From: DATMER01 sp031390755
Lineage (GTDB): Bacteria; Acidobacteriota; Thermoanaerobaculia; Multivoradales; UBA5704
Length of the DNA stretch: 64,000 nt
Direction of reading: 5' to 3'
NCBI GenBank assembly: GCA_031390755.1
Contig: JANMTS010000094.1
Location: 5,119-69,118, forward strand
Notes under the pieces: model-generated
The model's database searches: none
What the model saw: the letters and a program-made list of their open reading frames with translations, nothing else
What the model was told of the DNA's origin: nothing
Shown: one piece after another, positions 49,308 through 58,382 of the stretch
Numbering within the stretch: position 1 is the stretch's first letter
Layout of the letters: each line of letters begins with the position of its first letter
Translations under genes and position numbers: made by a program

Positions 49308-50654
49308 TTAGACCGAGGGCGTCCAGTTGCGGGTGGTGACGATCTCGACAACGAGCGGCGGATCGCCTTCGTCGTTGGTCTCGCCCGTCAGCTTGAGCTT
49401 CTCGTCGATCGCCTTCTCGTTGGCCGGCGCGCGCTCGTCGCCGTCGATACGCAGCGAAGAATAGGTGAACGTGATGCCCTCCCGGTTCGCGCCGGAGGCG
49501 CCGAGCTGGCGGCCGAGGAACTGGAGCCGGCCTTCAAGCCGCTCCTGGCGCTCCCCCTTATCCGTGAAGAACGCGTCGACGAAGGATCGTGACAGCTCCA
49601 GTGAGGGGGTGAACATCCCGTCCCGAATCAAGCCGAACGGGTAGCGGCTGTTGTTGCCGCGGTCCGGGCTGACCGCCCGGTCGATGGAGAACTTGCCCGA
49701 GGTGACAGGCTTGGTGATCCACGTTGCAGCCCCCACGGCGCGGAGCTGCAGGAGCCAGTGCGCGGAGGTCAGGCGCTGGTGTCCGGACAGATAGGGCACG
49801 GCCGGATTCGACCAGGCGACGGGAAACACAAAGACGTCCCCGATCTCGAGGTCCGCGTGGTCGGCCGCGGCGCCGGGCCAGACGATCTCGAGCGGATCCT
49901 TGTTCTCGGCCCAGAGGCCGAGGTCGAGGCCGTCGTGCCCCTGGAGGTTCTGCCAGGTGCCCTCAAGCGTCTCGCCGTCGAGCAGGACGTCCACGGCCGC
50001 GCCTGCGAAGGTCGGCGAGTCGGAGGTCTGCTCGACCTTGAACTGCAGGCCGCCCACCACGCGCGTCACCCGGACGTGGACAGGGCCGGCGGCGCGGTCC
50101 TTGAGCACGCCGCGGATGTAGGGGCCGAGGGCGTAGGTGCCCGTGTTGTCGTCGTCGGGCACGGCGGCGCCCAGGCGGGTGCCGTGCCCCAGGAAGCCCT
50201 GGAGCTTCACGGGGATCTCGGTGTTGTCGCCGATCTCGCCGTCGAGGCTGCCGAACTTGATGCCGTACAGCCACCACTTCTCCACCGGCGCGGTCGAGAA
50301 GAGCGAATAGAAGGACGTGTCGACGCCGTTGATCGTCGGCGTGAAGGTGTACTTGTACACCCCGGTCTCCAGCGTGGTCTTGGCGACCGATCCGAACAGG
50401 TGCTCGAAGAATTCGAGCAGCTCGCCGGCCCGCATGGGCAGGCTCCATTCCATGGCGCCGCCCTTGGCGCCGGGGATGCCGCGCTCGATGAAACCTGACT
50501 GGTTGACGGCGCCGGACGCCGCCTCCGCGCCCGTCAGGGCGGCCTTGATCGGGAGGCGGACCCGGTACCCGGTCAAGCCTCCGCCAGGGATGCCGAATTG
50601 CTGCTCGAGCCCCAGGGCGAGCAGAGCGCCCGCGCCGGTTGCAGGGTTGGCCAT
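49308..50654 (-). CDS. Phage tail tube protein
   Basis: This 448-residue protein opens with ATGAGALLALGLEQQFGIPG and contains paired beta segments of the kind found in tail tube subunits (GVYKYTFTPTINGVDTSFYS, HVRVTRVVGGLQFKVEQTSD). It is larger than the usual 150-300 residues, suggesting an extra decoration domain. Position upstream of the tape-measure gene and downstream of head-tail joining genes supports the assignment. No contractile sheath gene accompanies it. Confidence 0.72.
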   Translation of the reverse strand: MANPATGAGALLALGLEQQFGIPGGGLTGYRVRLPIKAALTGAEAASGAVNQSGFIERGIPGAKGGAMEWSLPMRAGELLEFFEHLFGSVAKTTLETGVYKYTFTPTINGVDTSFYSLFSTAPVEKWWLYGIKFGSLDGEIGDNTEIPVKLQGFLGHGTRLGAAVPDDDNTGTYALGPYIRGVLKDRAAGPVHVRVTRVVGGLQFKVEQTSDSPTFAGAAVDVLLDGETLEGTWQNLQGHDGLDLGLWAENKDPLEIVWPGAAADHADLEIGDVFVFPVAWSNPAVPYLSGHQRLTSAHWLLQLRAVGAATWITKPVTSGKFSIDRAVSPDRGNNSRYPFGLIRDGMFTPSLELSRSFVDAFFTDKGERQERLEGRLQFLGRQLGASGANREGITFTYSSLRIDGDERAPANEKAIDEKLKLTGETNDEGDPPLVVEIVTTRNWTPSV

Positions 50655-50875
50655 CAGGCACCTCCGACGCGGACGAAGCGCCCGCCGCCGATCAAGGGAG
50701 TGAGCAGGTCCCGAGCATCCGCAGCGGGCAGGGTGCGCTCGGGCTCGGCGACGTCGAACAGGGCGGCGCGGCCGTCGCGCAAGGTGATGCGCAGCGGCTC
50801 GGTGCCCGTGTAGAGGACTCGGATCTCGGCCGGCTTCGCGGCGGCCTGGTCGTCTTCGTCGGTGGTGTGGGTCAC
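50654..50875 (-). CDS. Small phage protein next to tail tube
   Basis: This 73-residue beta-rich protein (AEIRVLYTGTEPLRITLRDG, ARDLLTPLIGGGRFVRVGGA) resembles the short proteins encoded between tail completion and tube genes. Four-base overlaps on both sides support it. Function is unknown, possibly an assembly factor. Confidence 0.55.
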   Translation of the reverse strand: MTHTTDEDDQAAAKPAEIRVLYTGTEPLRITLRDGRAALFDVAEPERTLPAADARDLLTPLIGGGRFVRVGGA

Positions 50876-51405
50876 TCGATGACCTCCTGGGTCAAAAGGT
50901 GGATGTCCGTCTTGTAGGTGATCCTGATCACGGTGAGGACGAGCCCGCTGGCGAGCGCGGCCTCGTCGAAGTTGACGCGGTCGATGCTCGTCTGGGCCGT
51001 GGCGAGAGGCTCGTCGCCGGCGCCGTACAGGGCTCCGGCCTCCTGGCGCACGACGGCGCGGATCCGGGCGACGATGCGCGAGCGCAGGTGCTGGTTGTGG
51101 TCATCCACGGCCTGGGGCGGGTTGGTCAGGAGGGCGATCTCCACGACCGTCTCCTGCTCGGCGCCGTACCCGCTGCGGAAGCGCGCCTCGCGATCGGCGT
51201 ACAGGGAGAGGCCGAGGAGCGGCACCCGCGGCAGCGTCTCCTGCGTCAGCACGGCCCGCCGCTCGACGATGACGATGCCTGCGGCGCCGTCGAAGACTCC
51301 CCGGAGAGGTGCGTCGGCGAGCAGCCGGGCGCGCAGCGCCTCCAGGATGAGGGCGTCGACGCTCCAGGGCAGATCCGGGTGGATCGAGGGATGCTCAGGC
51401 AGCAC
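50872..51405 (-). CDS. Phage tail terminator/minor tail-like protein
   Basis: This 177-residue protein (DALILEALRARLLADAPLRG, then VEIALLTNPPQAVDDHNQHL and RSRIVARIRAVVRQEAGALY) has the alpha-beta order common to tail completion and terminator proteins. It lies between the gpG-like gene and the tail tube gene, as expected. No residue-level motif decides the function. Confidence 0.6.
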   Translation of the reverse strand: MLPEHPSIHPDLPWSVDALILEALRARLLADAPLRGVFDGAAGIVIVERRAVLTQETLPRVPLLGLSLYADREARFRSGYGAEQETVVEIALLTNPPQAVDDHNQHLRSRIVARIRAVVRQEAGALYGAGDEPLATAQTSIDRVNFDEAALASGLVLTVIRITYKTDIHLLTQEVIE

Positions 51406-51880
51406 CGGGGGCGCCCTCCTCGAAGTAGTAGCCGACCACGGCGTCCGCGAGGTCCGCGATCTCGGTGTCGGTCATGTACACGAACGGGAAGGCCTGGACC
51501 GTGCGCGTGCGGCCATGCTCGTCCGTGACCTCGCCGCCGTCGTGGACGATGCGGGCGTAGGAGAGCCGGGTGCCGACGTCCACCGAGGCCTCGCCCTGGC
51601 CGAGGGTCTGGATGCTGTGGAGCAGGTCTCCGGCTCTGACGAGCTTGGGAGCCTCCCCGTGGCCGTAGTGCCTGCGGATCGCCCGCGTCTGCGGCCGCAG
51701 CGCCGGCCACGGGCCGTCCGGTCCCTCCTCGGCGCGCAGGTGGCTCTGGAACCAGGTCTGCATCATGGCTGCCGCGGCCTGGAGGAGAGGCGCGGCCGGC
51801 CTGGCGAGCCGCTCCCCCATGCCCTCGAGCTTGCGGGCGGCCTCGTCGGCGCCGTGGACTTCGAGCGCGATCCTCACCAA
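51395..51880 (-). CDS. Mu gpG-like phage virion morphogenesis protein
   Basis: This 161-residue protein (VHGADEAARKLEGMGERLAR, MMQTWFQSHLRAEEGPDGPW, LLHSIQTLGQGEASVDVGTR, YARIVHDGG) matches the pattern of Mu gpG / tail-completion proteins, including the P-D-G-x-x-W stretch followed by the Y-A-x-x-H element. It should act in head-tail joining. It overlaps both neighbours. Confidence 0.8.
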   Translation of the reverse strand: MVRIALEVHGADEAARKLEGMGERLARPAAPLLQAAAAMMQTWFQSHLRAEEGPDGPWPALRPQTRAIRRHYGHGEAPKLVRAGDLLHSIQTLGQGEASVDVGTRLSYARIVHDGGEVTDEHGRTRTVQAFPFVYMTDTEIADLADAVVGYYFEEGAPGAA

Positions 51881-52314
51881 TCCTCCAGGCCGCTGAAGGT
51901 GAGGGCCGTACCGGTGTTGGACTGGGTGACCAGGATCTGGGCAGCTCCGCGGTCGACCGGAGGCTGGCTCGCCAGGCCGAGGCTGACGATGCCGCGAGCC
52001 GCCCGGCTGAGCCAGCTCCGGGCCTCGACGGCCTCCGCTTCGAGCGCGGCGGCCACCTGGACCGATCCGGCGAGCCGGCGGTGGGCCAGCACGGCCACCA
52101 TGTCTTTGAGGACGTCCGGGGCAGATTCGGGCGTAGCGGGGAGCTGCTCGGCAGAGTATCTGCCGCTGAGATAGGACGTCGCCTCCGCCTCGGCCGAGCC
52201 GATGGCGGAGGTGATTTTCGGCAGGTTGGGCTCGCCGTCGACGATCCCGGCCAGGCGGAGCATCTCCGGCTGGCCACGCCTGGTGTAGAGCTCGTCGACG
52301 GTGAGGTAGCGCAT
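51874..52314 (-). CDS. Mu gp36-like protein (DUF1320)
   Basis: This 146-residue protein begins with MRYLTVDELYTRRGQPEMLR and contains SAEAEATSYLSGRYSAEQLP and DMVAVLAHRRL. That is the DUF1320 order (YLT...L...R......L, then A...ID..L..RY) found in Mu gp36 head-tail connector proteins. It lies after the capsid genes as in Mu-like phages. Confidence 0.85.
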   Translation of the reverse strand: MRYLTVDELYTRRGQPEMLRLAGIVDGEPNLPKITSAIGSAEAEATSYLSGRYSAEQLPATPESAPDVLKDMVAVLAHRRLAGSVQVAAALEAEAVEARSWLSRAARGIVSLGLASQPPVDRGAAQILVTQSNTGTALTFSGLEDW

Positions 52315-52317
52315 GGG

Positions 52318-52710
52318 TTACTTCTTCGCCTTGGCCGTGCCCTTGGGGAGGGGCGCGACGCTGGTCGCCGCGGGTTCCGGGGACGGAGCGACGGCCGCGG
52401 CGGGCTCCTGGACGCGCTCGGACTTGAGGTCGATCTCCTCGCCGGGCGGCGGCTCGACGACAGCCGCGGCGGCGGCGCCGGGCAGGACGGTGAGAGTGCC
52501 GCCGGCGGCGAGCATCTCGTCCTGGGTGACCTCCCGGGTGATGAGGTGCGGATCCGCGGCGAGCTCGGCGGGCAGCTCGGCGACGTCGAGGTAGGTGGGC
52601 TCCTTGCCGAAGTCGAGGGTGAGCGTTTCGCCGCCCACGCTGAACGTGCGGCGGCGGGTGCCTGACGACGTCGCGAGGACGTCTTTGCTGGGACGGATTC
52701 TCAGGAGCAT
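52318..52710 (-). CDS. Small phage structural-region protein with Ala/Pro tail
   Basis: This 130-residue protein has a compact N-terminal domain of about 75 residues (TFSVGGETLTLDFGKEPTYL, DVAELPAELAADPHLITREV). An Ala/Pro/Glu-rich tail follows. ATG 52710 has AAAGG upstream; longer frames reach into the capsid gene and are rejected. It sits between major capsid and connector genes, perhaps a head completion factor. Confidence 0.6.
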   Translation of the reverse strand: MLLRIRPSKDVLATSSGTRRRTFSVGGETLTLDFGKEPTYLDVAELPAELAADPHLITREVTQDEMLAAGGTLTVLPGAAAAAVVEPPPGEEIDLKSERVQEPAAAVAPSPEPAATSVAPLPKGTAKAKK

Positions 52711-52750
52711 CTTGTAAACCTTTCTAATAAGGGGTCGCACCGGGGCCGGC

Positions 52751-53674
52751 CTACGGAACGAGCCGCACTGCCGTCTGGGGGAAGCCGGGACCGACGCCGT
52801 ATTCCCCATCCATCCCGAAGGGCACGAGCTTGTTCCCGAACTCCTTCGAAAGATCGAACTGCAGGCCCTTCGGCTCGGTGGTGACCACGAAGACGACCGG
52901 ACGCGGGCCACCCGGAAGGGCCTCGATGATGTCGACGGAGCTCTCGTCGCCGGCCTTCGGGTTGAAGTCCCGCAGGAGCTTGAAGGTTCCGCGGAACCGG
53001 TTGGGCTCGGTTCCGATCATCTCTTCTCTGTTGAGATCACGGTAGGCGCTCCAGACATCGAAGCTTCTGGCGATCACCACCAGGTTGGCCTCGATCTCCG
53101 CCGTGTTGACCAGAGAGTTTCGGACGAGCCTGTTCTCCATGAGCCGGGAAGCGGCGCGCTTGAGCTCGTTACGCGCCTCTACGACAGAAGGAGATGCCGC
53201 GGTGGTCCGCGTGACAGAGACCACGTTCGAAAACCCTGAACCGTCGGGGTGAATGTGGTCACTGTCAAAGAAGTCCTGCCCGTCGTAGGCAAGGGAGTTG
53301 GCCTTGAAAACGCCATACGCGAGATCCACCTTGCCCGCGGAAAACGCCCGAGCGATCTTGATGCCCAGCTGTTCCGCCTTGACGAGTCCGCTCTTCCGCT
53401 CGGCGTCGCGGGAGTCATACTCAAGGGTGATCTCGTAGGGCTCGGAAGGAACCTTGAGGGTGTCTTTGAAGGCTTTCTGGACGGTCCGATCCCCGATCCA
53501 CTTCCGGAGCTCGGGGAAGACGGACGCCCATTCCAGCGTGACCGTCTTCTCCTTGTCCGGGTTGTCCGCGAACTGCGCCAGAAGGGGCAGCAACGAGAGG
53601 GGATCCTCCCTGTCGTAGATGTCCAGGGCGATAGGGGTGACCGCTACCGCAATAGACTTCAGGTCAGTAATCAT
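52751..53674 (-). CDS. Major capsid protein (Mu gpT-like)
   Basis: This 307-residue protein has the HK97-fold major head features of the Mu gpT group. Residues such as KEKTVTLEWASVFPELRKW, GQDFFDSDHIHPDGSGFSNV (the FD..H...G loop) and ANLVVIARSFDVWSAYRDLN occur in the expected order. Its neighbours also match the Mu-type head cluster: a gpI-like protease/scaffold and a DUF2190-like protein upstream, DUF1320 and gpG downstream. Confidence 0.86.
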   Translation of the reverse strand: MITDLKSIAVAVTPIALDIYDREDPLSLLPLLAQFADNPDKEKTVTLEWASVFPELRKWIGDRTVQKAFKDTLKVPSEPYEITLEYDSRDAERKSGLVKAEQLGIKIARAFSAGKVDLAYGVFKANSLAYDGQDFFDSDHIHPDGSGFSNVVSVTRTTAASPSVVEARNELKRAASRLMENRLVRNSLVNTAEIEANLVVIARSFDVWSAYRDLNREEMIGTEPNRFRGTFKLLRDFNPKAGDESSVDIIEALPGGPRPVVFVVTTEPKGLQFDLSKEFGNKLVPFGMDGEYGVGPGFPQTAVRLVP

Positions 53675-54112
53675 CTATCGCCTTTCCACGTCGACGAACC
53701 AGCCGCCGTCGTTGCCCGGGCGCGTGAAGCGGCCGAGCTTGATTGAGTTGGTGCTGGAGGTGGCGACGGTGTTGTCGTCCACCACGTAGGCGGACTGACC
53801 GGGCTTCGGGGCCGTCCCGGAGACAGCGAATTCCCACTCGCCGACCTGGTCGACCTGGACGTATCGGACCGCGTCGAACTGATTGCCGGTGCCGAGGGCA
53901 CCGTTGGCGCCCGCCGAGTTGTCGTAGCCCTTGTAGGCCACGCCATGGCACGTGAGGCCAGCCGTGTCGGCGCCTCGAACGGCCAGGCCGTTCCCGTCCG
54001 TGGCGACGATCGCGTTGGTGTAGATCACGGAGCCGGCTTTCACCGGCAGCGGAACGATCTGGGGGCTATGGACGCTGTGGTTGCGCATCGCATCCTTGGC
54101 GAGGTTGGCCAT
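53675..54112 (-). CDS. DUF2190-like capsid decoration protein
   Basis: This 145-residue protein (PQIVPLPVKAGSVIYTNAIV, ATDGNGLAVRGADTAGLTCH, GVAYKGYDNSAGANGALGTG, VRYVQVDQVGEWEFAVSG) fits the DUF2190 pattern of small beta-rich head decoration or cement proteins found between protease/scaffold and major capsid in Mu-like phages. It abuts both genes with no gap. Confidence 0.78.
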   Translation of the reverse strand: MANLAKDAMRNHSVHSPQIVPLPVKAGSVIYTNAIVATDGNGLAVRGADTAGLTCHGVAYKGYDNSAGANGALGTGNQFDAVRYVQVDQVGEWEFAVSGTAPKPGQSAYVVDDNTVATSSTNSIKLGRFTRPGNDGGWFVDVERR

Positions 54113-55134
54113 CAGTTGTTCTCCTGGTACTTCGCGCGCAGTTGCGCCGCGCGCTCGGGCGTGATGCCGTTCCGGCTGTGGAGAGCGATCTCGTCCGCGG
54201 ACCGGTTGTCCGTGGGCGGTCCGTCCTCTTCTGTGGCGACCTGGCCGAGCCCGAGGGCCTCGAACTGCGGCATGGCCCTGAGTGTGCTCAAGAGCACCTC
54301 GAGCAGCGGCACGTCCTTCTCCGCGCCGTTGACGCTCAGCTTGAGCGGCGTGTCCGGCTTGTCCTGCGCGTAGAGATGGAGCAGGAGCGGGCGAAGGCTC
54401 TTGCGCATCGCCGGGGTCACGCGGGACCCCAATTGGGCGATTGTCGAATCCGCCTCCAGCTCAGCGCTCCGCGCGCGGAGCTGCCCCGCGATCGCGACAC
54501 CTTCGCGCAGCTGGCGCAGCTCGTCCGCGCTGAGCTGCACCATTTCGAGAGTGGCCGGCGCGGTGGCTGGCGGTGGTGGTGCGGCCGGCGGCGCCGGCTC
54601 TTTCGTCGGATCCATGGAAGTCTCCTTCTGGGGCTGCGGCTGAGCCCCGGTAATGACGACACAGCGATGACGCAGTTTCAGGGGCGGCAGGCCCGGGATG
54701 GCCGGGCGGGTGTTGCCGAGCAGCGCGAGGCCGGTGAAGTACCAGCCCTGCGTGACGGGGTGACGCAGCAAGATCTCGGCGGAGCGACGGGTATACCGCC
54801 CGGACCGGATGCCCTCGACAGCCTCCGGCGCCAGGCGCCCGTACCGGACCCAGAGCGCGCCGTCCTGCACCCATAGCCGCTCACAGGCGCCGTAAGACGG
54901 CCCTCCCCACGCGTGGTCGAAGTTGAGCGTCGCCGTCTCCAGCTCAGGGTCGTAGCTCGCCGCGAGCTCGGCCAACCGGTCGGGAGTGATGTCGAAGCCG
55001 TGCGACAGCGTGAGGTCGATCGGCACAATCACCGCAGCCTCCAGTACGACGGGGGCATCCTCGGCCGCATCGGTCGCCGCGAGGGCTGCCAACGGCTCCG
55101 GGGGCAGAAAGAGCAGCGTCTCCTGCTCAGACAT
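54112..55134 (-). CDS. Mu gpI-like head maturation protease/scaffold
   Basis: This is a 340-residue protein. The N-terminal half shows the gpI-type order (IDLTLSHGFDITPDRLAELA, ATLNFDHAWGGPSYGACERL, RYTRRSAEILLRHPVTQGWY). A Pro/Ala/Thr linker and a C-terminal helical scaffold region (LSADELRQLREGVAIAGQLR) follow. In Mu the same protein is protease and scaffold. It precedes the decoration and capsid genes, as expected. Confidence 0.82.
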   Translation of the reverse strand: MSEQETLLFLPPEPLAALAATDAAEDAPVVLEAAVIVPIDLTLSHGFDITPDRLAELAASYDPELETATLNFDHAWGGPSYGACERLWVQDGALWVRYGRLAPEAVEGIRSGRYTRRSAEILLRHPVTQGWYFTGLALLGNTRPAIPGLPPLKLRHRCVVITGAQPQPQKETSMDPTKEPAPPAAPPPPATAPATLEMVQLSADELRQLREGVAIAGQLRARSAELEADSTIAQLGSRVTPAMRKSLRPLLLHLYAQDKPDTPLKLSVNGAEKDVPLLEVLLSTLRAMPQFEALGLGQVATEEDGPPTDNRSADEIALHSRNGITPERAAQLRAKYQENN

Positions 55135-57687
55135 TCAAAACACCTCCGAGAAGAGCAAGCCCAAAAGCTTGAACAGCAGCGACAGCGCCTCGACCAACGG
55201 GGACGGCGCAGAGGAGCCCTGCTGGGCCTCCTCGAACAGCAGGTCGACCTGGTCCTCGACCGCTCGGGCCGAGGCGGCCAGGTCCGGCGCCGAGCGGAAG
55301 CCGGGATCGGGCTGCGCCGGGACGCCGTCCTTGAGCGGCCACGGTCCGGAGGGTTCGGCGCCGACCAGGCCGCGGCGGCGCGCCTCGGCCCCCGAGATGG
55401 TGCCGATGCCGCACCGGCAGGCGTGGCCGGCCGGGTACCACCACGTCCGCCAGATCTCGTGCCCGATCGCCGCGATATGGGCGTGCATGACGACGTGGTC
55501 ATGCAGGGGGCGCTCGCGCACTTTCGGGTCGCCGACGGTCCAGAAAAAAAGGTAGGGAATCAGGCCGTGGATCTGAGGATTTCCGACCGTCTGCTGCCAC
55601 TGGATCGCGCCAGCGGCTTGCCTGACGTTGTTGCCGTAGATCAGGCCGGCGTGCCAATCGCTCGTGGGAGCGAGCCCGGCGCGCGTGTAGACCGCCTCGA
55701 GGGCCTCCGCGAAGGCCCCGCGGTCCATGCCCTCGGCGAGCGCGCGGCCGACGAGTTGGTGGACGTCCGCGAGGACCGCGCCCTCTTGCAGGCCCGCCAC
55801 CGCGAACGCCAGGCGGCGCGCCTGGTCGCTGAGGGCGAGAAAGATGTCCTTGGAGATCCCGAGCAACCGAACCCAGAACTCGATGGCTGTGGACGGTGTC
55901 GAGGCCTCGCGGAAGTCCCCCGGGTCCGCGAGACTGGCAGCGGCATCCAGCTCAGACCGGAGGTGCTGCAGGGCGAAGCCCATGCCGTGGATCTGAGCGG
56001 TCTGGAGAGCCTCAGCGTGCCGGATCACCGCCGAGCGATCGATCAACCGGCCCAGGAAGCTGCCATCCTTGGCCGCTCCCGCGTCCCAGAGCTCCAGGGC
56101 TCGCGCCCGGTGCGACCCGAAGTACTGGAGGGTGGCGGGCACAAACGCGGCCACGACCTCGTCGTAGTCGGCGTCCCTGCTCTCGATGAGGGCGCCGAGC
56201 GGCGCGAGATCCTCAACGGCCAGGCGCATGACCGGCGCCCGGCTGGCGGCCTTGGCCGGCGCGGGCGGCGCCTCCTCAGCTTGGACGGTGACCGGCAGGA
56301 GCCCGGTGTGCTTGATCGGGGGCAGCCCGACCGCCACCAAGGCGCCCGCAGGGTCAAATCCGGCCCGGATCAGGGCGCCCGCGGCGTCCACCGCGACCTT
56401 GAGATCCGACGCCGATTGGACGAGCTCCTCGCCGTCCAAGGCCTGCGGGAGCTGGTTGGTCATTCGGAAGTAGTGGCTGGGCACGGGCTCGCCGACCTTG
56501 AGGGCGGCGTCGATGCCGTTGCGGCGCTCCTCCCGATCGGTCGCGTCGGAGGAGTCGTAGACACTCCGAGGCACCGGCGCATCCGGCCCGTAGTTGGCCA
56601 GAACGATCCACCGGAGGAGGGTGTCCGTCTCCCAGGAGCCCAGGATCGAGGCGTCGTACTTGAGCGTCTCGATCCGGACCTCGTTCGAGACCTCAGACTT
56701 CGCGAAGCTGCCCGGCCCCTTGGCCATGCCCGAGGTGTCGATCTCGCCCAGGATGAGCAAGGCCATCGAGCGCGCGAGCCATCCCGTGATGGCGGCGTAG
56801 GACGCGTCGCCCGACCGGGACGCCTCGAGGTACGACAGGACCAGGCCTTCCGGCAGGGCGATGCCGGTGCCGGTGCGGATGTCCTCGATCGCACGCAGGA
56901 GCAGGCGCTGCTGCTCCTCGTTGTGGTTCATCGCCCCCGGGTCGCTGCCCGGACGGTGCTTGTAGTGCCCCATCGTGAGCGGCTGGGCGAAGCGCTCGAC
57001 GAACACCGCCCAGTACTTCACCGAGTGCTTCTTGAGGAACCAGTACCAGTAGAGGTGATCGAGGAGCGGCGCCCCCCAGGGCGTGTCCTTGGTGCCGTGC
57101 GAATGCACGATGAACTTTGCCGGCGGGGCCACGACGGGGACTCCCGTCCGCCGGCGCACGAACAGGCGGTCGTCCTCGGCCTGGAAGCCGAACCGGCTGA
57201 GGGGCCGATCGATGACGTCCACCGGCAGCCAGGCGCCCGCCATCGGCCCTCGCTGGATCTCCTCCCACATCAGCTCGTCGACGGCGACGCCGCAGGGGAT
57301 CGCCTGGAGCGCGTGGGACAGATTGATCACGCGCTGCGGGACGATGCCGAGGCCGCTGCGGACAAAAGCCGCGATCTCGCGGGCCAGCGGGCTCGAATCC
57401 CGGGGCTGGATGTACCGTGGCAGCGCCAGCACCGCCTTCGCCCGCTTCTCCAGCAGCCCGGCGAGATCGGTGTCGGAGCGAATCATGCGCTCGTAGAGCT
57501 GGCCAGGCCGCTCCCCGGGCTCCGAGTAGCGCCGCACGAGCTCCGATGGGTGCGCCCGCTCGCGGAAGACACCGCCGCCGGGCAGCATCCATTCCACCTG
57601 CTGGGGAGAGGCAAGCTCGCCGCCGACGTAGGGCTTGAGGAGCGCCTGCATCTCGGACCGGCTGCCGACGGCGATCGAGGAGCTCAT
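55135..57687 (-). CDS. Portal protein fused to MuF-type minor head protein
   Basis: This is an 850-residue single frame. Residues about 1-500 are a Mu gp29/DUF935-type portal: EPGERPGQLYERMIRSDTDL near the N-terminus, then FLKKHSVKYWAVFVERFAQP and SMALLILGEIDTSG. Residues about 590-800 match Mu gp30/MuF minor head proteins (WHAGLIYGNNVRQAAGAIQW, HIAAIGHEIWRTWWYPAGHA, CRCGI). These are normally two genes. ATG 57687 is the start of the conserved portal part. The fusion would place the MuF domain on each portal subunit. Confidence 0.87.
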   Translation of the reverse strand: MSSSIAVGSRSEMQALLKPYVGGELASPQQVEWMLPGGGVFRERAHPSELVRRYSEPGERPGQLYERMIRSDTDLAGLLEKRAKAVLALPRYIQPRDSSPLAREIAAFVRSGLGIVPQRVINLSHALQAIPCGVAVDELMWEEIQRGPMAGAWLPVDVIDRPLSRFGFQAEDDRLFVRRRTGVPVVAPPAKFIVHSHGTKDTPWGAPLLDHLYWYWFLKKHSVKYWAVFVERFAQPLTMGHYKHRPGSDPGAMNHNEEQQRLLLRAIEDIRTGTGIALPEGLVLSYLEASRSGDASYAAITGWLARSMALLILGEIDTSGMAKGPGSFAKSEVSNEVRIETLKYDASILGSWETDTLLRWIVLANYGPDAPVPRSVYDSSDATDREERRNGIDAALKVGEPVPSHYFRMTNQLPQALDGEELVQSASDLKVAVDAAGALIRAGFDPAGALVAVGLPPIKHTGLLPVTVQAEEAPPAPAKAASRAPVMRLAVEDLAPLGALIESRDADYDEVVAAFVPATLQYFGSHRARALELWDAGAAKDGSFLGRLIDRSAVIRHAEALQTAQIHGMGFALQHLRSELDAAASLADPGDFREASTPSTAIEFWVRLLGISKDIFLALSDQARRLAFAVAGLQEGAVLADVHQLVGRALAEGMDRGAFAEALEAVYTRAGLAPTSDWHAGLIYGNNVRQAAGAIQWQQTVGNPQIHGLIPYLFFWTVGDPKVRERPLHDHVVMHAHIAAIGHEIWRTWWYPAGHACRCGIGTISGAEARRRGLVGAEPSGPWPLKDGVPAQPDPGFRSAPDLAASARAVEDQVDLLFEEAQQGSSAPSPLVEALSLLFKLLGLLFSEVF

Positions 57688-58382
57688 AGGCCGTCGAAGT
57701 CCACCAGCACGCGGAGCTCCAAAGAGTTGTCGTTCGGCAGCGTGTGGCACTGCCCGGGGCTGTAGCAGACCGTGAACTCGCCGAGGTACCGCCCGGCAGT
57801 GGCGAGGTCGCCGGGCGCCAGGTCGTAGACCAGGGTGGCGCCCCAGGAGCCCGAAGCCATGTCTTCAACGACCTCTGCCACCTGAGCCGCGCGGCCGGCG
57901 AAGACGGCGGCGCCGGTGGCCGGGTTCCAGAGGGTGAAGGTGACCTCAGCACTCTCGATGTCAGCCGGGAGGCCGGAGAGGATCCGGAGCGCCACGGAGC
58001 CGTGGGTATCGTGGCGCTTGAAGGCCCGGGGCGAGCTCGCGGAATCGATCTGGGAGCGCCAGACGATCCGCTGCGCCGGCCTGGCGCCCCAGGAGTAGGT
58101 GGCGAGGCCCTGCGCGGGATCGCCGGCCGCGGCCAACACGAGCTCGTAGCGGTCCGAGCCCGTGGCCGTGGGCAGCCCGGTGGCCAGGTACTCACCGGTA
58201 CCCAGGTCGACCGTCGTGATGCCGCTCGGCGAGGCCTGCGCCCACGCCGAGCCGTCCCACCGCCACAGGCGGGCCTGGAGACTCAACCCGGTCACCCCGA
58301 GATTGACTGGGAGCGACACCTCGGCCGCGGCTGGGCCGGCCAGCGCGACGGCGGCGCAAAGAGCCACAAGCAGACGCTTCAA
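57684..58382 (-). CDS. Exported-looking beta protein in the head module
   Basis: This 232-residue protein starts at TTG 58382, overlapping the upstream stop (TTGA). It has a clear signal peptide (LLVALCAAVALAGPAAAEVS). The body is beta-rich (LSLQARLWRWDGSAWAQAS, ESAEVTFTLWNPATGAAVFA, GDLATAGRYLGEFTVCYSPG), reminiscent of phage BppU-like N-terminal domains. A secretion signal is unexpected for a virion gene placed next to the portal. Confidence 0.6.
   Translation of the reverse strand: MKRLLVALCAAVALAGPAAAEVSLPVNLGVTGLSLQARLWRWDGSAWAQASPSGITTVDLGTGEYLATGLPTATGSDRYELVLAAAGDPAQGLATYSWGARPAQRIVWRSQIDSASSPRAFKRHDTHGSVALRILSGLPADIESAEVTFTLWNPATGAAVFAGRAAQVAEVVEDMASGSWGATLVYDLAPGDLATAGRYLGEFTVCYSPGQCHTLPNDNSLELRVLVDFDGL

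Noticed and set aside
54913..57765. Long plus-strand open frame across the portal gene
   Set aside because: The minus strand encodes a recognisable portal-MuF protein and gpI-like protein; the plus frame has Arg/Gly/Pro-skewed composition typical of a shadow.
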